A stretch of DNA of 64,000 nt from Rhizobiales bacterium CCH10-E5. Lineage in GTDB: Bacteria > Pseudomonadota > Alphaproteobacteria > Rhizobiales > Beijerinckiaceae. The stretch lies in assembly GCA_001556125.1 (NCBI GenBank), contig LSIG01000110.1:168715-232714 (forward strand), given 5' to 3'. Both the position numbers and the translations under genes were made by a program. Below are positions 52,001 to 59,890 of this stretch, one piece after another; position 1 is the stretch's first letter, and each line of letters opens with the position of its first letter. The notes beneath the pieces are model-generated. The model did no database searches and was not told the origin of the DNA. It saw nothing but the letters and a program-made list of their open reading frames with translations.

Positions 52001-52918
52001 ATGAGCCAGCCCGTCCAGCATCTCGCCATCGTCGGCGCCGGCATGATCGGCGCGAGCTGGGCGGCGCTCGCCAGCGCCCATGGCCTGGCCGTCAGCGCCT
52101 ATGACCCGCATGAGGCGGCGCGCGAGCGCTTCCTCGGCCATGTCGAGCGGGCTCGGACCCAGCTGACTGAACTCGGCCTGACGGGCAACGGGCCGGTCTC
52201 GTTTTCGACGGATCTCGCGGCGGCACTCGCGGGCGCCGGCTTCGTCCAGGAGAACGGCCCGGAGAACGAGGCGGTCAAGCGCGCGCTGCTGGCGCAGATC
52301 GATGCGGCTCTGCCGCCCGACGCGATCATCGCCAGTTCGACCTCGGCGCTGGTACGCAGCGCGATCGTTGCCGACTGCGCGAGACCGGAACGGGTCGTCG
52401 TCGCCCATCCCTTCAACCCGCCGCATTTGGTGCCGCTGGTCGAATTGGTCGGCGCGGATGAGGGCGTCGTCGCACGGGCCGCTGCGTTCTATCGCGGACT
52501 CGGGCGCCGGCCCGTGGTGCTCAACCGCGAAATGCCCGGCCACATCGCCAATCGGTTGGCTTCGGCGCTTTATCGTGAAGCGGTCTATCTGGTCGAGCAG
52601 GGCGTCGCGAGCGTCGCCGACATCGACGCGGCGCTGTGCAACGGCCCGGGCCTGCGCTGGGCGCTGATGGGGCCGCACATGACCTATCATCTCGGCGGCG
52701 GCGAAGGTGGCATCGCCGGCTATCTCGCCCATCTGGGCCCCAGCCAGGTGCGGCGCTGGCAGTCGCTCGGCGCTCCCTCGCTCGACGCCGAGACCCAGGC
52801 GAAGATCGTCGCCGGCGTGGCCGAGGAGGCGCAGGGGCGCAGCATCGCCGAACTGGAAGCGCGCCGCGACGAAGGTCTGCTGGCCGTGCTGAAGGCCCGC
52901 ACACTGGTCAGCGCGTGA
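52001..52918 (+). CDS. 3-hydroxyacyl-CoA dehydrogenase-family protein
   Basis: A 305-residue NAD-dependent enzyme: AIVGAGMIGASWAALASAHG (Rossmann), ENGPE, VVAHPFNPPHLVPLVELVG (catalytic His) and a C-terminal helical domain. It is a paralogue of the 28922-29863 enzyme. It follows the Bug gene by 19 bp and precedes a racemase-fold gene by 16 bp, so it likely oxidises a hydroxy acid from the same carboxylate pathway. Confidence 0.87.
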   Translation: MSQPVQHLAIVGAGMIGASWAALASAHGLAVSAYDPHEAARERFLGHVERARTQLTELGLTGNGPVSFSTDLAAALAGAGFVQENGPENEAVKRALLAQIDAALPPDAIIASSTSALVRSAIVADCARPERVVVAHPFNPPHLVPLVELVGADEGVVARAAAFYRGLGRRPVVLNREMPGHIANRLASALYREAVYLVEQGVASVADIDAALCNGPGLRWALMGPHMTYHLGGGEGGIAGYLAHLGPSQVRRWQSLGAPSLDAETQAKIVAGVAEEAQGRSIAELEARRDEGLLAVLKARTLVSA

Positions 52919-52934
52919 CGAGGTCGACGACCCG

Positions 52935-53615
52935 ATGACCCTTATCTCCGACACCGCCCCGCGCATCGCGCTCATTCACGCGCTGGAGGAATCCGTGCTG
53001 CCGGCGCGGGCCGCCTTCGCCGCGCACTGGCCGGAGGCCAAGGCCTTCGACCTGCTCGACACCTCGCTCGCCACCGATCTCGCGGCGCGAGGGCGCCTCG
53101 ATGAGGCGATGACCGAGCGCTTCGTGACGCTCGGGCGCTATGCGGCGGCGACGGAAGCCACCAGCGGACCGGCCAGGGCCATCCTCTTCACCTGCTCCGC
53201 CTTCGGCCCGGCGATCGATGCGGTGAAGCGGGCGTTGCCGATCCCGGTGTTGCGGCCCAACGAATCCGCCTTCGCCGAAGCCTTGGCCCTCGGCGGGCGG
53301 ATCGGGCTGATGGTGACCTTCGCCCCCTCCCTGCCCTCGCTCACGCAAGAGATCCGCGAATTGGCGGGCGCGCCCGTCGAGGTCACCGGCGTCATGGTCG
53401 AGGGCGCGCTTGCCGCCCTGAAGGCGGGCGACGGCGCCACCCATGACCGGCTGGCGGCCGAGGCGGCCGCCAAGCTCTCAGGCATCGACACGCTCATCCT
53501 CGGGCAGTTCTCGCTGGCCCGCGCCCGGCCCGCCATCGAGGCGGCGACCGGGCTTAGCGTCGTGACCACGCCGGAAGCCGCGATCCGCGGGCTGAAGCGG
53601 GCGATCGGGGCTTAA
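52935..53615 (+). CDS. Asp/Glu racemase-fold protein, one catalytic cysteine only
   Basis: A 226-residue protein of the Asp/Glu racemase superfamily. The first catalytic Cys is kept (AILFTCSAFGPAID, Cys87), but the second position is Gln191 (LILGQFSLARA). Single-Cys members include maleate isomerase- and arylmalonate decarboxylase-like enzymes, although the latter keep the second Cys, not the first. Two-base racemisation is unlikely. Last gene of the dehydratase-Bug-dehydrogenase operon. Confidence 0.8.
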   Translation: MTLISDTAPRIALIHALEESVLPARAAFAAHWPEAKAFDLLDTSLATDLAARGRLDEAMTERFVTLGRYAAATEATSGPARAILFTCSAFGPAIDAVKRALPIPVLRPNESAFAEALALGGRIGLMVTFAPSLPSLTQEIRELAGAPVEVTGVMVEGALAALKAGDGATHDRLAAEAAAKLSGIDTLILGQFSLARARPAIEAATGLSVVTTPEAAIRGLKRAIGA

Positions 53616-53630
53616 AGCTCGGACCACCCG

Positions 53631-54623
53631 TCAGGCCTCCCCCGCCCGGGCGCTGCCGCCGCGCGTCTTGAACAGGCTCCAGACGATGCCGGCGGCGATG
53701 ATGCCGAGCGTGACGCCGAGCGAGACGGCCGGCGGGAACTTCTCCAGCCCGAGCAGGTCGGCGATGAAGATCTTCGAGCCGATGAAGACCAGCACGATCG
53801 CGAGAGCCGGCTTGAGATAGCGGAAGCGCTCGATCACGGCCGCCAGCGCGAAATAGAGCGCGCGCAGGCCGAGGATCGCGAAGATGTTCGAGGTGTAGAC
53901 GATGAACGGGTCGGTCGTGATCGCGAAGATCGCCGGCACCGAGTCGACCGCGAAGATCAGGTCGGCGATCTCGATCGCGATCAGCGCCATGAAGAGCGGC
54001 GTGACGAACCAGGCCGGCCTGCCGGTCGCCGGATCGGGCTGCTTCACGAAGAAGCGCTCGCCATGGTGCTCGTCGGTGACGTTGAAGCGCCGCCGCATCA
54101 GCCGGATCAGGGCGTTGTTCTCGAGCGCGGGCGGCTTGTCGCCCATCACCAGCATCTTCACGCCGGTGACGATCAAGAAGACCGCGAAGATGTAGAGCAC
54201 CCAGCCGAACTGGGAGACCAGCGTCGCGCCGAGCCCGATCATGATCGCGCGCAGCACGATGACGCCGAGGATGCCCCAGAACAGCACGCGGTGCTGGTAA
54301 TGCGCGGGTACCGCGAAGAAGGCGAAGATCAGCGCGATGACGAAGACGTTGTCGAGCGCCAGCGTCTTCTCGACGACGAAACCGGTGAGATAGTTCATGC
54401 CGGGCTCGGCGCCGAGATACCACCAGACCCAGGCGCCGAAGGCGAGGCCCAGGCCGATATAGGTGCCCGAGAGGACGAGGCTTTCGCGGACCTCGATCGG
54501 CCTGTGCTCCTTGTGGAGCACGCCGAGATCGAAAGCGAGCAGGGCCGCGACGATGCCGATGAAGGCCAGCCACATCCAGGCGGGCTTGCCGAGCCAGTCG
54601 GCGGCGAAGAAGGCGAAATCCAT
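53631..54623 (-). CDS. TerC-family integral membrane protein
   Basis: A 330-residue protein with about eight spans. The TerC hallmarks are ENAL-type acidic spans: VVEKTLALDNVFVIALIFAFF and IEIADLIFAVDSVPAIFAITTDPFIVYTSNIFAILGLRALYF. E. coli Alx and related proteins of this group affect manganese export. A leader on its 5' side resembles the leader of the divergent DUF4112 gene, so expression is likely controlled at RNA level as well. Confidence 0.92.
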   Translation of the reverse strand: MDFAFFAADWLGKPAWMWLAFIGIVAALLAFDLGVLHKEHRPIEVRESLVLSGTYIGLGLAFGAWVWWYLGAEPGMNYLTGFVVEKTLALDNVFVIALIFAFFAVPAHYQHRVLFWGILGVIVLRAIMIGLGATLVSQFGWVLYIFAVFLIVTGVKMLVMGDKPPALENNALIRLMRRRFNVTDEHHGERFFVKQPDPATGRPAWFVTPLFMALIAIEIADLIFAVDSVPAIFAITTDPFIVYTSNIFAILGLRALYFALAAVIERFRYLKPALAIVLVFIGSKIFIADLLGLEKFPPAVSLGVTLGIIAAGIVWSLFKTRGGSARAGEA

Positions 54624-54749
54624 GATCGACCATCAGCCGGACGCGACATCGGAAAACGATCCGACATCGCGAGCGCGCCGGCAGCGCTCGCCAGAGGGGC
54701 CCGGATCAGCGGGTGCGCCCGAAGTGGGAGCGAGCCTGGCCGACGTCAA
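54624..54749 (-). promoter_or_regulatory. terC leader, mirror image of the DUF4112 leader
   Basis: Read on the minus strand it starts TTGACG (54749-54744), then CTCGCTCCCA, TCCGGGCCCCTCTGGC (54705-54690) and GCGATGTCGGA (54670-54660), in the same order as the plus-strand leader. The TTGACG-to-TCCGGG distance is 44 bases in both. Stems visible here: GCGAGCGC...GCGCTCGC and TCGGATCGTTTTCCGA. This fits a cis-regulatory RNA present twice. Confidence 0.6.
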
Positions 54750-54785
54750 GAACCGTCATGCAAAATTATTGTACCAGATCCGCTC

Positions 54786-54917
54786 TTGACGCATGCCATC
54801 TCGCTCCCAATCTCTCGGGGGAACCCGGGTCCGGGCCCCTCTGGCAGCGACGCTGCGATGTCGGACTCTTCCACCTGACGAGCGCTTTCGCGCTCCGATC
54901 TTGGGAGCCACGACGCC
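54786..54917 (+). promoter_or_regulatory. DUF4112 leader, candidate cis-regulatory RNA
   Basis: From TTGACG (54786-54791) to the ATG. GCTCCCAA (54803-54810) is perfectly complementary to TTGGGAGC (54901-54908), which contains the Shine-Dalgarno GGGAG ten bases before the ATG at 54918. Inside that helix are further stems: CCCGGGTCCGGG, CAGCGACGCTG and GAGCGCTTTCGCGCTC. This is the layout of an RNA switch that hides its ribosome site. It may correspond to the candidate terC RNA motif described for alphaproteobacteria; I could not check its covariance model. Confidence 0.6.
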
Positions 54918-55322
54918 ATGTCGATCGCTTACGACCTCTCGCCCGCCCGCTCGCGCGCCGAAACCCTCGAACGTCTCGACGCCATCGCCCGCCTGCTCGA
55001 CGCGGCCGTGCGCGTACCCGGCACCAATGTCCGCGTCGGCGCGGACGCGCTGCTGAACGTCATCCCCGGCATCGGCACCGTCGTCGCCAAGGGCGTCTCG
55101 GCCTATCTCGTCTGGGAGGCGCGACGCCACGGGCTGCCGACGCTGACGGTCTGCCGGATGGCGGGCCGCGTCGGGATCGACCTCGCGATCAGTGCCATCC
55201 CCGTGGTCGGCTGGTTCGGCGACGCCTTCTATCGCGCCAACCTGAAGAACATCGACGAACTGCGGCGCCATCTCCGGGCGGTCGACAGCGCGCCGGCTTC
55301 CAGCTTCGGCAGGAGGGCCTGA
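54918..55322 (+). CDS. DUF4112 protein
   Basis: A 134-residue protein. VPGTNVRVGADALLNVIPGIGTVVAKGVSAYLVWEARRHG matches the DUF4112 pattern (G-x-D-x-LL-x-x-IPG-x-G), followed by a second hydrophobic segment (VGIDLAISAIPVVGWFGDAFYRANLKNIDELRRHL). Probably membrane-associated. First gene of an operon with a small membrane protein and a TerB-domain protein, divergent from terC and sharing its leader type, so a common stress response, perhaps metal-related, is likely. Confidence 0.82.
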   Translation: MSIAYDLSPARSRAETLERLDAIARLLDAAVRVPGTNVRVGADALLNVIPGIGTVVAKGVSAYLVWEARRHGLPTLTVCRMAGRVGIDLAISAIPVVGWFGDAFYRANLKNIDELRRHLRAVDSAPASSFGRRA

Positions 55323-55325
55323 ACG

Positions 55326-55637
55326 ATGCGCAACCTCATCTGGCTGGGCGGCCTCGTCGTCCTGGGCCTCTGGAGCCTCGCCGCCTGGGGCGGCCACGCC
55401 CTGCTCGACTGGACCAGCAACTGGGCCGCGGCCAATGCCGACATGGTGTCCGGCGTGCCCGAGATCGTCGAGACGGTCTCCTGGGCCGCCCGCGGCCTCG
55501 GCAATGCCAGCGAGATCATCGTGATCATCGTCTGGGCGCTCGGCGCGATCCTGATCCTGGGCCTCGTCGGTCTCGCCAACCGCCTCCTGGGCCGCCGACG
55601 CCCGTCCCTGTCCCATCCCCGCCACTGGAGGGCCTGA
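55326..55637 (+). CDS. Small two-span membrane protein
   Basis: A 103-residue protein with two hydrophobic stretches (LIWLGGLVVLGLWSLAAWGG and IIVIIVWALGAILILGLVGLANRLL) around a short soluble loop rich in Trp and Asn, and a basic C-terminus. It starts 3 bp after the DUF4112 stop. No family recognised; the tight spacing ties it to the DUF4112-TerB operon. Confidence 0.75.
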   Translation: MRNLIWLGGLVVLGLWSLAAWGGHALLDWTSNWAAANADMVSGVPEIVETVSWAARGLGNASEIIVIIVWALGAILILGLVGLANRLLGRRRPSLSHPRHWRA

Positions 55638-55640
55638 GCC

Positions 55641-56108
55641 ATGCCGACCCGACCCAACCGCACCCAGGCCGATCTCAAGCGCGATCTCGATCTCTGGCGT
55701 GACGAGGAGGCGAGCCTGCAGATCGAGACGATCGCGGCCGCCTGCGCCCTCATCGCCTATGCCGACGGCATCGTGCGCCCGGCCGAGCATGACAGCATGG
55801 CCGCCTCGCTCTCGCGCTTCGGCCTCGTCGACGATCGCTCCCGCATGGAACTGCTGGCCGAGTTCGAACACGTCACCGCGCGCTTCGAGATCGACCCATC
55901 GACCGGCGAGCGCACCGCCCTGACGACGATCGGGCGGCTCCAGGGCAAGTCACGCTTCACCCAGGCGCTGATCGAGACCTGCCGGCTGATCGGCGAGGCG
56001 GACGGCCATTACATCGTCGAGGAGCAGTCGGCGCTGGTGAAGATCTGTCGCCAACTCGGCGTCGACCCCGTCGCGGCCGGTGCCTTCGGCGTTCCCGAAC
56101 GCGTATGA
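55641..56108 (+). CDS. TerB-domain protein
   Basis: A 155-residue all-helical protein. The TerB hallmarks are paired acidic Asp motifs: YADGIVRPAEHDSMAASLSRFGL (first DG) and GEADGHYIVEEQSALVKICRQLGVDP (second DG), the latter typical of TerB/DjlA-like folds. TerB proteins associate with the tellurite/stress TerC-linked system and bind divalent cations. It supports a functional link to the divergent terC. Confidence 0.85.
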   Translation: MPTRPNRTQADLKRDLDLWRDEEASLQIETIAAACALIAYADGIVRPAEHDSMAASLSRFGLVDDRSRMELLAEFEHVTARFEIDPSTGERTALTTIGRLQGKSRFTQALIETCRLIGEADGHYIVEEQSALVKICRQLGVDPVAAGAFGVPERV

Positions 56109-56127
56109 CGCACGGAGCCTGCCCGTC

Positions 56128-56376
56128 TTGATCGTGGTTCTCGATGGCGTGATCGGCCTTTGCGCGCTCGCTTCGTCCTATGTTTGGTGGCTCGCCAGCC
56201 GCCAACGCCTGCGCCGGATCAGCCGGCTGGAGGAACTGGATGCCGCCGACATGAACCGGCTGGTGACGGTGCTCAACCGCACCCAGATCCTCAACGCGCG
56301 GGCGGCTCTGCTGGCCTCGGCGACGGCCGCACTCGCGGCGCTGCGCATCGGCCTCCAGGCCGTGCGCGACATCTGA
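56128..56376 (+). CDS. Small membrane protein, hypothetical
   Basis: An 82-residue protein with a hydrophobic N-terminus (IVVLDGVIGLCALASSYVWWLA), an Arg-rich helix (RQRLRRISRLEELDAADMNRL) and a second hydrophobic helix (AALLASATAALAALRIGL). The TTG start at 56128 has GGAG ten bases upstream; an ATG at 56080 would overlap the TerB gene by 29 bp. Probably the last gene of the DUF4112 operon. Function unknown. Confidence 0.55.
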   Translation: MIVVLDGVIGLCALASSYVWWLASRQRLRRISRLEELDAADMNRLVTVLNRTQILNARAALLASATAALAALRIGLQAVRDI

Positions 56377-57140
56377 GCCCTCCCCGCCCCTTTGCAATCA
56401 GAGCGCCCGGGGGCTCGGCAGTACCGCACGTATCGTCAGGCCCGTCTCTCGAGCCCATGGCGGGCAGCGTTGCCGACAAGGGCTATCTCCTGCTGGTGTC
56501 GGAGGATGCCTGCTCGACCCTGAACGCCGAATGGCAACCAGCCTCGGTCAACTATGCGCCGCAGAATGTCGCTTACGGATGCGGACCCGGTGCTTGCTGC
56601 GTCGGCATGCGCGCGCAGACGAGACAGTGCCTCCGCCGGGCCCTCAGCAAAGAGGGATAACCCAAGGCGTTTCGCGACTGATAGTGGCTTGAACGGCCAA
56701 ATCGTCAGGCAGGTCCGTACCCTCCACGGCATCGCTATGGGCAGGACCACGACGCTGGCTACCGGGACCGACGGGGGTGGCGGCCGCTGCCCGTCAGAGC
56801 CACCGCCGAGATCGCGCGACTCCTCCACGAGGCATATTCGCGCTTTGCGGTTCATGTTCTCAACGGCGTCGAGCACGCCGGGGGAACGATGCGAAAGGTA
56901 TCGGCCGACCTCGATCTGGCGTTTGGCGGCGCGTAGGCGGCCAAGGGGTAATTTGGCTCATATGGGGGCGGTCTTCCTATAACGGTCAGGCGCTACACCG
57001 CCCGGCCGCGTCTCCCTCTCGCCAGCCTCAGGGACGCCACCAAGCCGCGCCCACCATCGCGATACAAGGGCAACCACTCGCATCTCATTGACATATCCAC
57101 CCCACAGCCACCTCATACAGGTTTGGTTGTGGGGTGGAGA
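56377..57140. other. 764-bp region without a convincing gene
   Basis: Several Arg/Pro-rich open frames occur but none looks like a protein. One stretch on the plus strand near 56780-56936 reads ATAEIARLLHEAYSRFAVHV... and ends DLAFGGA then TAG, which looks like the end of a real but start-less coding sequence and may be a remnant. Composition changes here relative to the left flank, so this may be the left boundary of the accessory island. The last 20 bp hold the GGTGGAGA ribosome site of the protease gene. Confidence 0.5.
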
Positions 57141-58619
57141 ATGTTGATGCGTGGACGTGCGTTCGTACTGGCGGTGGTGGCGCTCCTGAGCGTGCCCGCG
57201 ACGGCCCAGACACGAGGCGACGACCCATATTTCAACGCGGCGCAAGCGGGCTTCAACGCCCTCCAGGTAGACACGCGGCTCTGGCTCCAGATCTTCCTAA
57301 CCAGCGCCGGCCACTGGCCTGCCGTGCCGAACGTGACGTTCTCGCGGCGCCTCTTTGATGCGACCCGACAGTACCAGTTGTCGCGTGGGGAGGCCCCTAC
57401 GGGCGTTCTGACGAAGCCCCAGATCGACCAGATGCTTGCGTCGGCATCGTCGGTGCTGGCCGGCTGGCGGATGCGCTGGGTGCCGCATCCCACCCGAGGG
57501 CGACAGCTCTGGGTCCCAATCGGCCTCGACCTTCAAGCCACCAGGACGGATCTCGGCGTGGAAATGCGAGAGCCTCGGAATCGGTTCAAGCTCAGGTTCA
57601 ATGCGATCCCGGCGACGAATGTCCGAGCAAGCTACGAGGCCACCCTGCGGGAGATGGTCGGCAGCGGCGACACCATCAACTTCAAGGTCGTGCGCAACGA
57701 CTTCTTCGTCATTACGGGCAACCAGGGGCGCTACAGTCGCTACGTCCGCTACCATACCGATGGCGACGGCATTCTCGGCTTCGACATGTCATGGTCCGAC
57801 GATGACGCACCCGTCTACGGCAACCGGTTGGTAACGGTCATTTCCGGGTCTCTGTGGGCCACCATGACGGGGGCGCCCTTCCCCTCCATCCAGCGCGGCG
57901 GTTACCCGTGGGAGAAGCCCACCGAGCCCGAGGTAGCAAGCCAACAGCGTCCTGCAGCACCACCGCCCGTACCCGCTCCCCAAGAGCCGGCGAAGGTCCG
58001 CTTCTCGACGGGATCGGGCTTCTTCGTTTCCAAGGTAGGCCACATTCTGACCAACGCCCATGTGGTGAAGGACTGTTCTACGATCACCGCCAGGCCTGAT
58101 GGCGCGGTCGCAGTAGCGGCCCAGATGCTCGCGAGGGACGCGGCGAATGACCTTGCCGTTCTGAAGGTCGCCGGCCCAGCCGAGCGCTCGCTCCCGCTTC
58201 GGCCGAGCATCCGGCTTGGAGAGGGCATCGCCGCATTCGGCTTCCCTCACAGCGACCTCCTGGCGACCACCGGAAACTTCACCCTGGGAAACGTGACGGC
58301 TCTGGCGGGGCTACGGGACGACAGCCGGTATCTTCAAATCTCAGCCCCGGTTCAATCGGGCAACTCGGGAGGCCCGCTGCTGGACGGATCGGGGAACGTT
58401 GTGGGGGTCGTTACCGCGAAGCTTGATGCGATCAAGGTTGCGGAGGCACAGGGCGACCTTCCTCAGAACGTCAACTTCGCCGTGAAGTCATCACTGGCCA
58501 CGAGCTTCCTGGACGCCAACCAGATCGCTTACGACGCAGGCACTTTTGGCGAGAAGCTTGAACCGGCCGACCTTGCCGAGCGGGCCAAGAAGGCCAGCGT
58601 CTTCATCACGTGCCGGTGA
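57141..58619 (+). CDS. Secreted trypsin-like serine protease with peptidoglycan-binding-like N-terminus
   Basis: A 492-residue protein. A Sec signal (MLMRGRAFVLAVVALLSVPATAQ) is followed by an N-terminal domain with a peptidoglycan-binding-like segment (FDATRQYQLSRGEAPTGVLTKPQIDQML), an unassigned middle domain and a Pro-rich hinge at about residues 260-285. The protease domain follows, with the triad His307 (LTNAHVV), Asp337 (ANDLAVL) and Ser409 (QSGNSGGPLL). DegP-like PDZ domains are absent. The ATG at 57141 follows GGTGGAGA. It is periplasmic or secreted, and lies in an accessory island next to a PIN protein and a nuclease. Confidence 0.85.
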   Translation: MLMRGRAFVLAVVALLSVPATAQTRGDDPYFNAAQAGFNALQVDTRLWLQIFLTSAGHWPAVPNVTFSRRLFDATRQYQLSRGEAPTGVLTKPQIDQMLASASSVLAGWRMRWVPHPTRGRQLWVPIGLDLQATRTDLGVEMREPRNRFKLRFNAIPATNVRASYEATLREMVGSGDTINFKVVRNDFFVITGNQGRYSRYVRYHTDGDGILGFDMSWSDDDAPVYGNRLVTVISGSLWATMTGAPFPSIQRGGYPWEKPTEPEVASQQRPAAPPPVPAPQEPAKVRFSTGSGFFVSKVGHILTNAHVVKDCSTITARPDGAVAVAAQMLARDAANDLAVLKVAGPAERSLPLRPSIRLGEGIAAFGFPHSDLLATTGNFTLGNVTALAGLRDDSRYLQISAPVQSGNSGGPLLDGSGNVVGVVTAKLDAIKVAEAQGDLPQNVNFAVKSSLATSFLDANQIAYDAGTFGEKLEPADLAERAKKASVFITCR

Positions 58620-58696
58620 GCGAGCCGGGGGCGGTTGCCACGCACGGGACCGAGCTGCGATCCGGTGCGCTATAGCAAACATGGAAAGCAAAGACG

Positions 58697-59740
58697 GTGG
58701 TGAAGCTGCACCTGCTGATCGATACGTGCGTCTGGCTCGACCTTACAAAGGACTATCGCCAGCTGCCGGTGCTGGAAACCGTCGCGGCGCTTGTTGAAGC
58801 TGGTGAGCTTCACCTGATTCTGCCACAGACCATCGTGGACGAGTTCGCGCGGAACAAGGAACGAGTAATCGCTGAGAGCAAGCGCAGCCTGTCTAGTCAC
58901 TTCCGGTTAGTGCGGGAGGCCATCGTGCAGTTCGCGCCCGAAGAGCAGCGAGATGCGACACTGCGCCACTTGAACGAGGTCGACCACCGGATTGCGGTAG
59001 GCGGCGAGCCTATGAACAACGCGATCGAAATCGTCGAAAAGCTGTTCTCGACGGCCACCAAGGTCGACCTGACCGACGCCGTGAAAGCCCGAGCGGCAGA
59101 TCGAGCCATCGCCAAGATCGCGCCATTCCATCGACCACGGAACGGAATTGACGACGCGATCCTCGTTGAGACTTACGTGGACGCCATTGCCGCCCGTCAA
59201 AGCGCCGATGACGTGTACGGGTTCGTGACCCACAACATCCATGATTTCAGTCGAAAGGGCGGCGATACACGACTACCCCACCCGGATTTGGCTGACCTGT
59301 TCGATGGGGATACGTCTCGATACACCACCAGCCTCGCCGCCATCATCGGTGAGTTCGCTGAAGATCTCATTCAAGAAATTCAATTCGAGCGTGAGTTCAG
59401 CCAGGAGCCCCGAAAATTATCCGAGCTGATCGAGGCTGAGGATAAGCTGTTCAAGCAGGTCTGGTACAACCGCCACTGGAACAGCCGAGTGTCCATCGAG
59501 CGCGGCAGGTACAAACTCGTGACCAAAGAGAGATGGGAGGCCGCTAGGCCAAAGCAGCGCCAAAGAATGATCGTCGACAAGGTATGGGAGGGGGCTGTCG
59601 CTGCAGCCAAACGGACCGAGCAAGAACTCGGCCCTGACGAAATCGGCCCGTGGAGCGATTTTGAGTGGGGCATGATCAACGGCAAGCTCTCAGCCGTCCG
59701 CTGGATGCTGGGAGATGAGTGGGACATGCTGGACACATGA
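58697..59740 (+). CDS. PIN-domain protein (DUF4935-like)
   Basis: A 347-residue protein, GTG start at 58697. The N-terminal PIN fold shows the acidic residues in order: LLIDTCVWLDL (Asp9), TIVDEFARNKERVI, NGIDDAILVETY and FVTHNIHDFSRK. PIN domains cut single-stranded RNA. The C-terminal half (from about residue 200) is Glu/Arg-rich and unassigned. No antitoxin-size gene is adjacent, unlike VapC. Context (protease, PIN, PD-(D/E)XK) is typical of defence or mobile islands. Confidence 0.8.
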   Translation: MVKLHLLIDTCVWLDLTKDYRQLPVLETVAALVEAGELHLILPQTIVDEFARNKERVIAESKRSLSSHFRLVREAIVQFAPEEQRDATLRHLNEVDHRIAVGGEPMNNAIEIVEKLFSTATKVDLTDAVKARAADRAIAKIAPFHRPRNGIDDAILVETYVDAIAARQSADDVYGFVTHNIHDFSRKGGDTRLPHPDLADLFDGDTSRYTTSLAAIIGEFAEDLIQEIQFEREFSQEPRKLSELIEAEDKLFKQVWYNRHWNSRVSIERGRYKLVTKERWEAARPKQRQRMIVDKVWEGAVAAAKRTEQELGPDEIGPWSDFEWGMINGKLSAVRWMLGDEWDMLDT

Positions 59741-59890
59741 TGCTCCCAGACGTCCATAGGTGCTTTTCAACAGATTCTGACCGAAGCGCCCAGCCCTTGG
59801 TTGCTCGTCATCGCTCTGCACCACCCCGGCACTGACCTCACAACCCAACGTCGAGACCGAACATCGTCGCGGCGTAGGAGATTCTGGACT

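Noticed and set aside
54624..54749. yybP-ykoY manganese riboswitch upstream of terC
   Set aside because: I could not find its conserved loop sequences in this leader; the shared blocks with the DUF4112 leader point to a different element.
56436..56876. Minus-strand open frame of about 146 codons
   Set aside because: No start context, no recognisable family, and the composition fits neither strand's real genes; treated as noise in the gene-free region.
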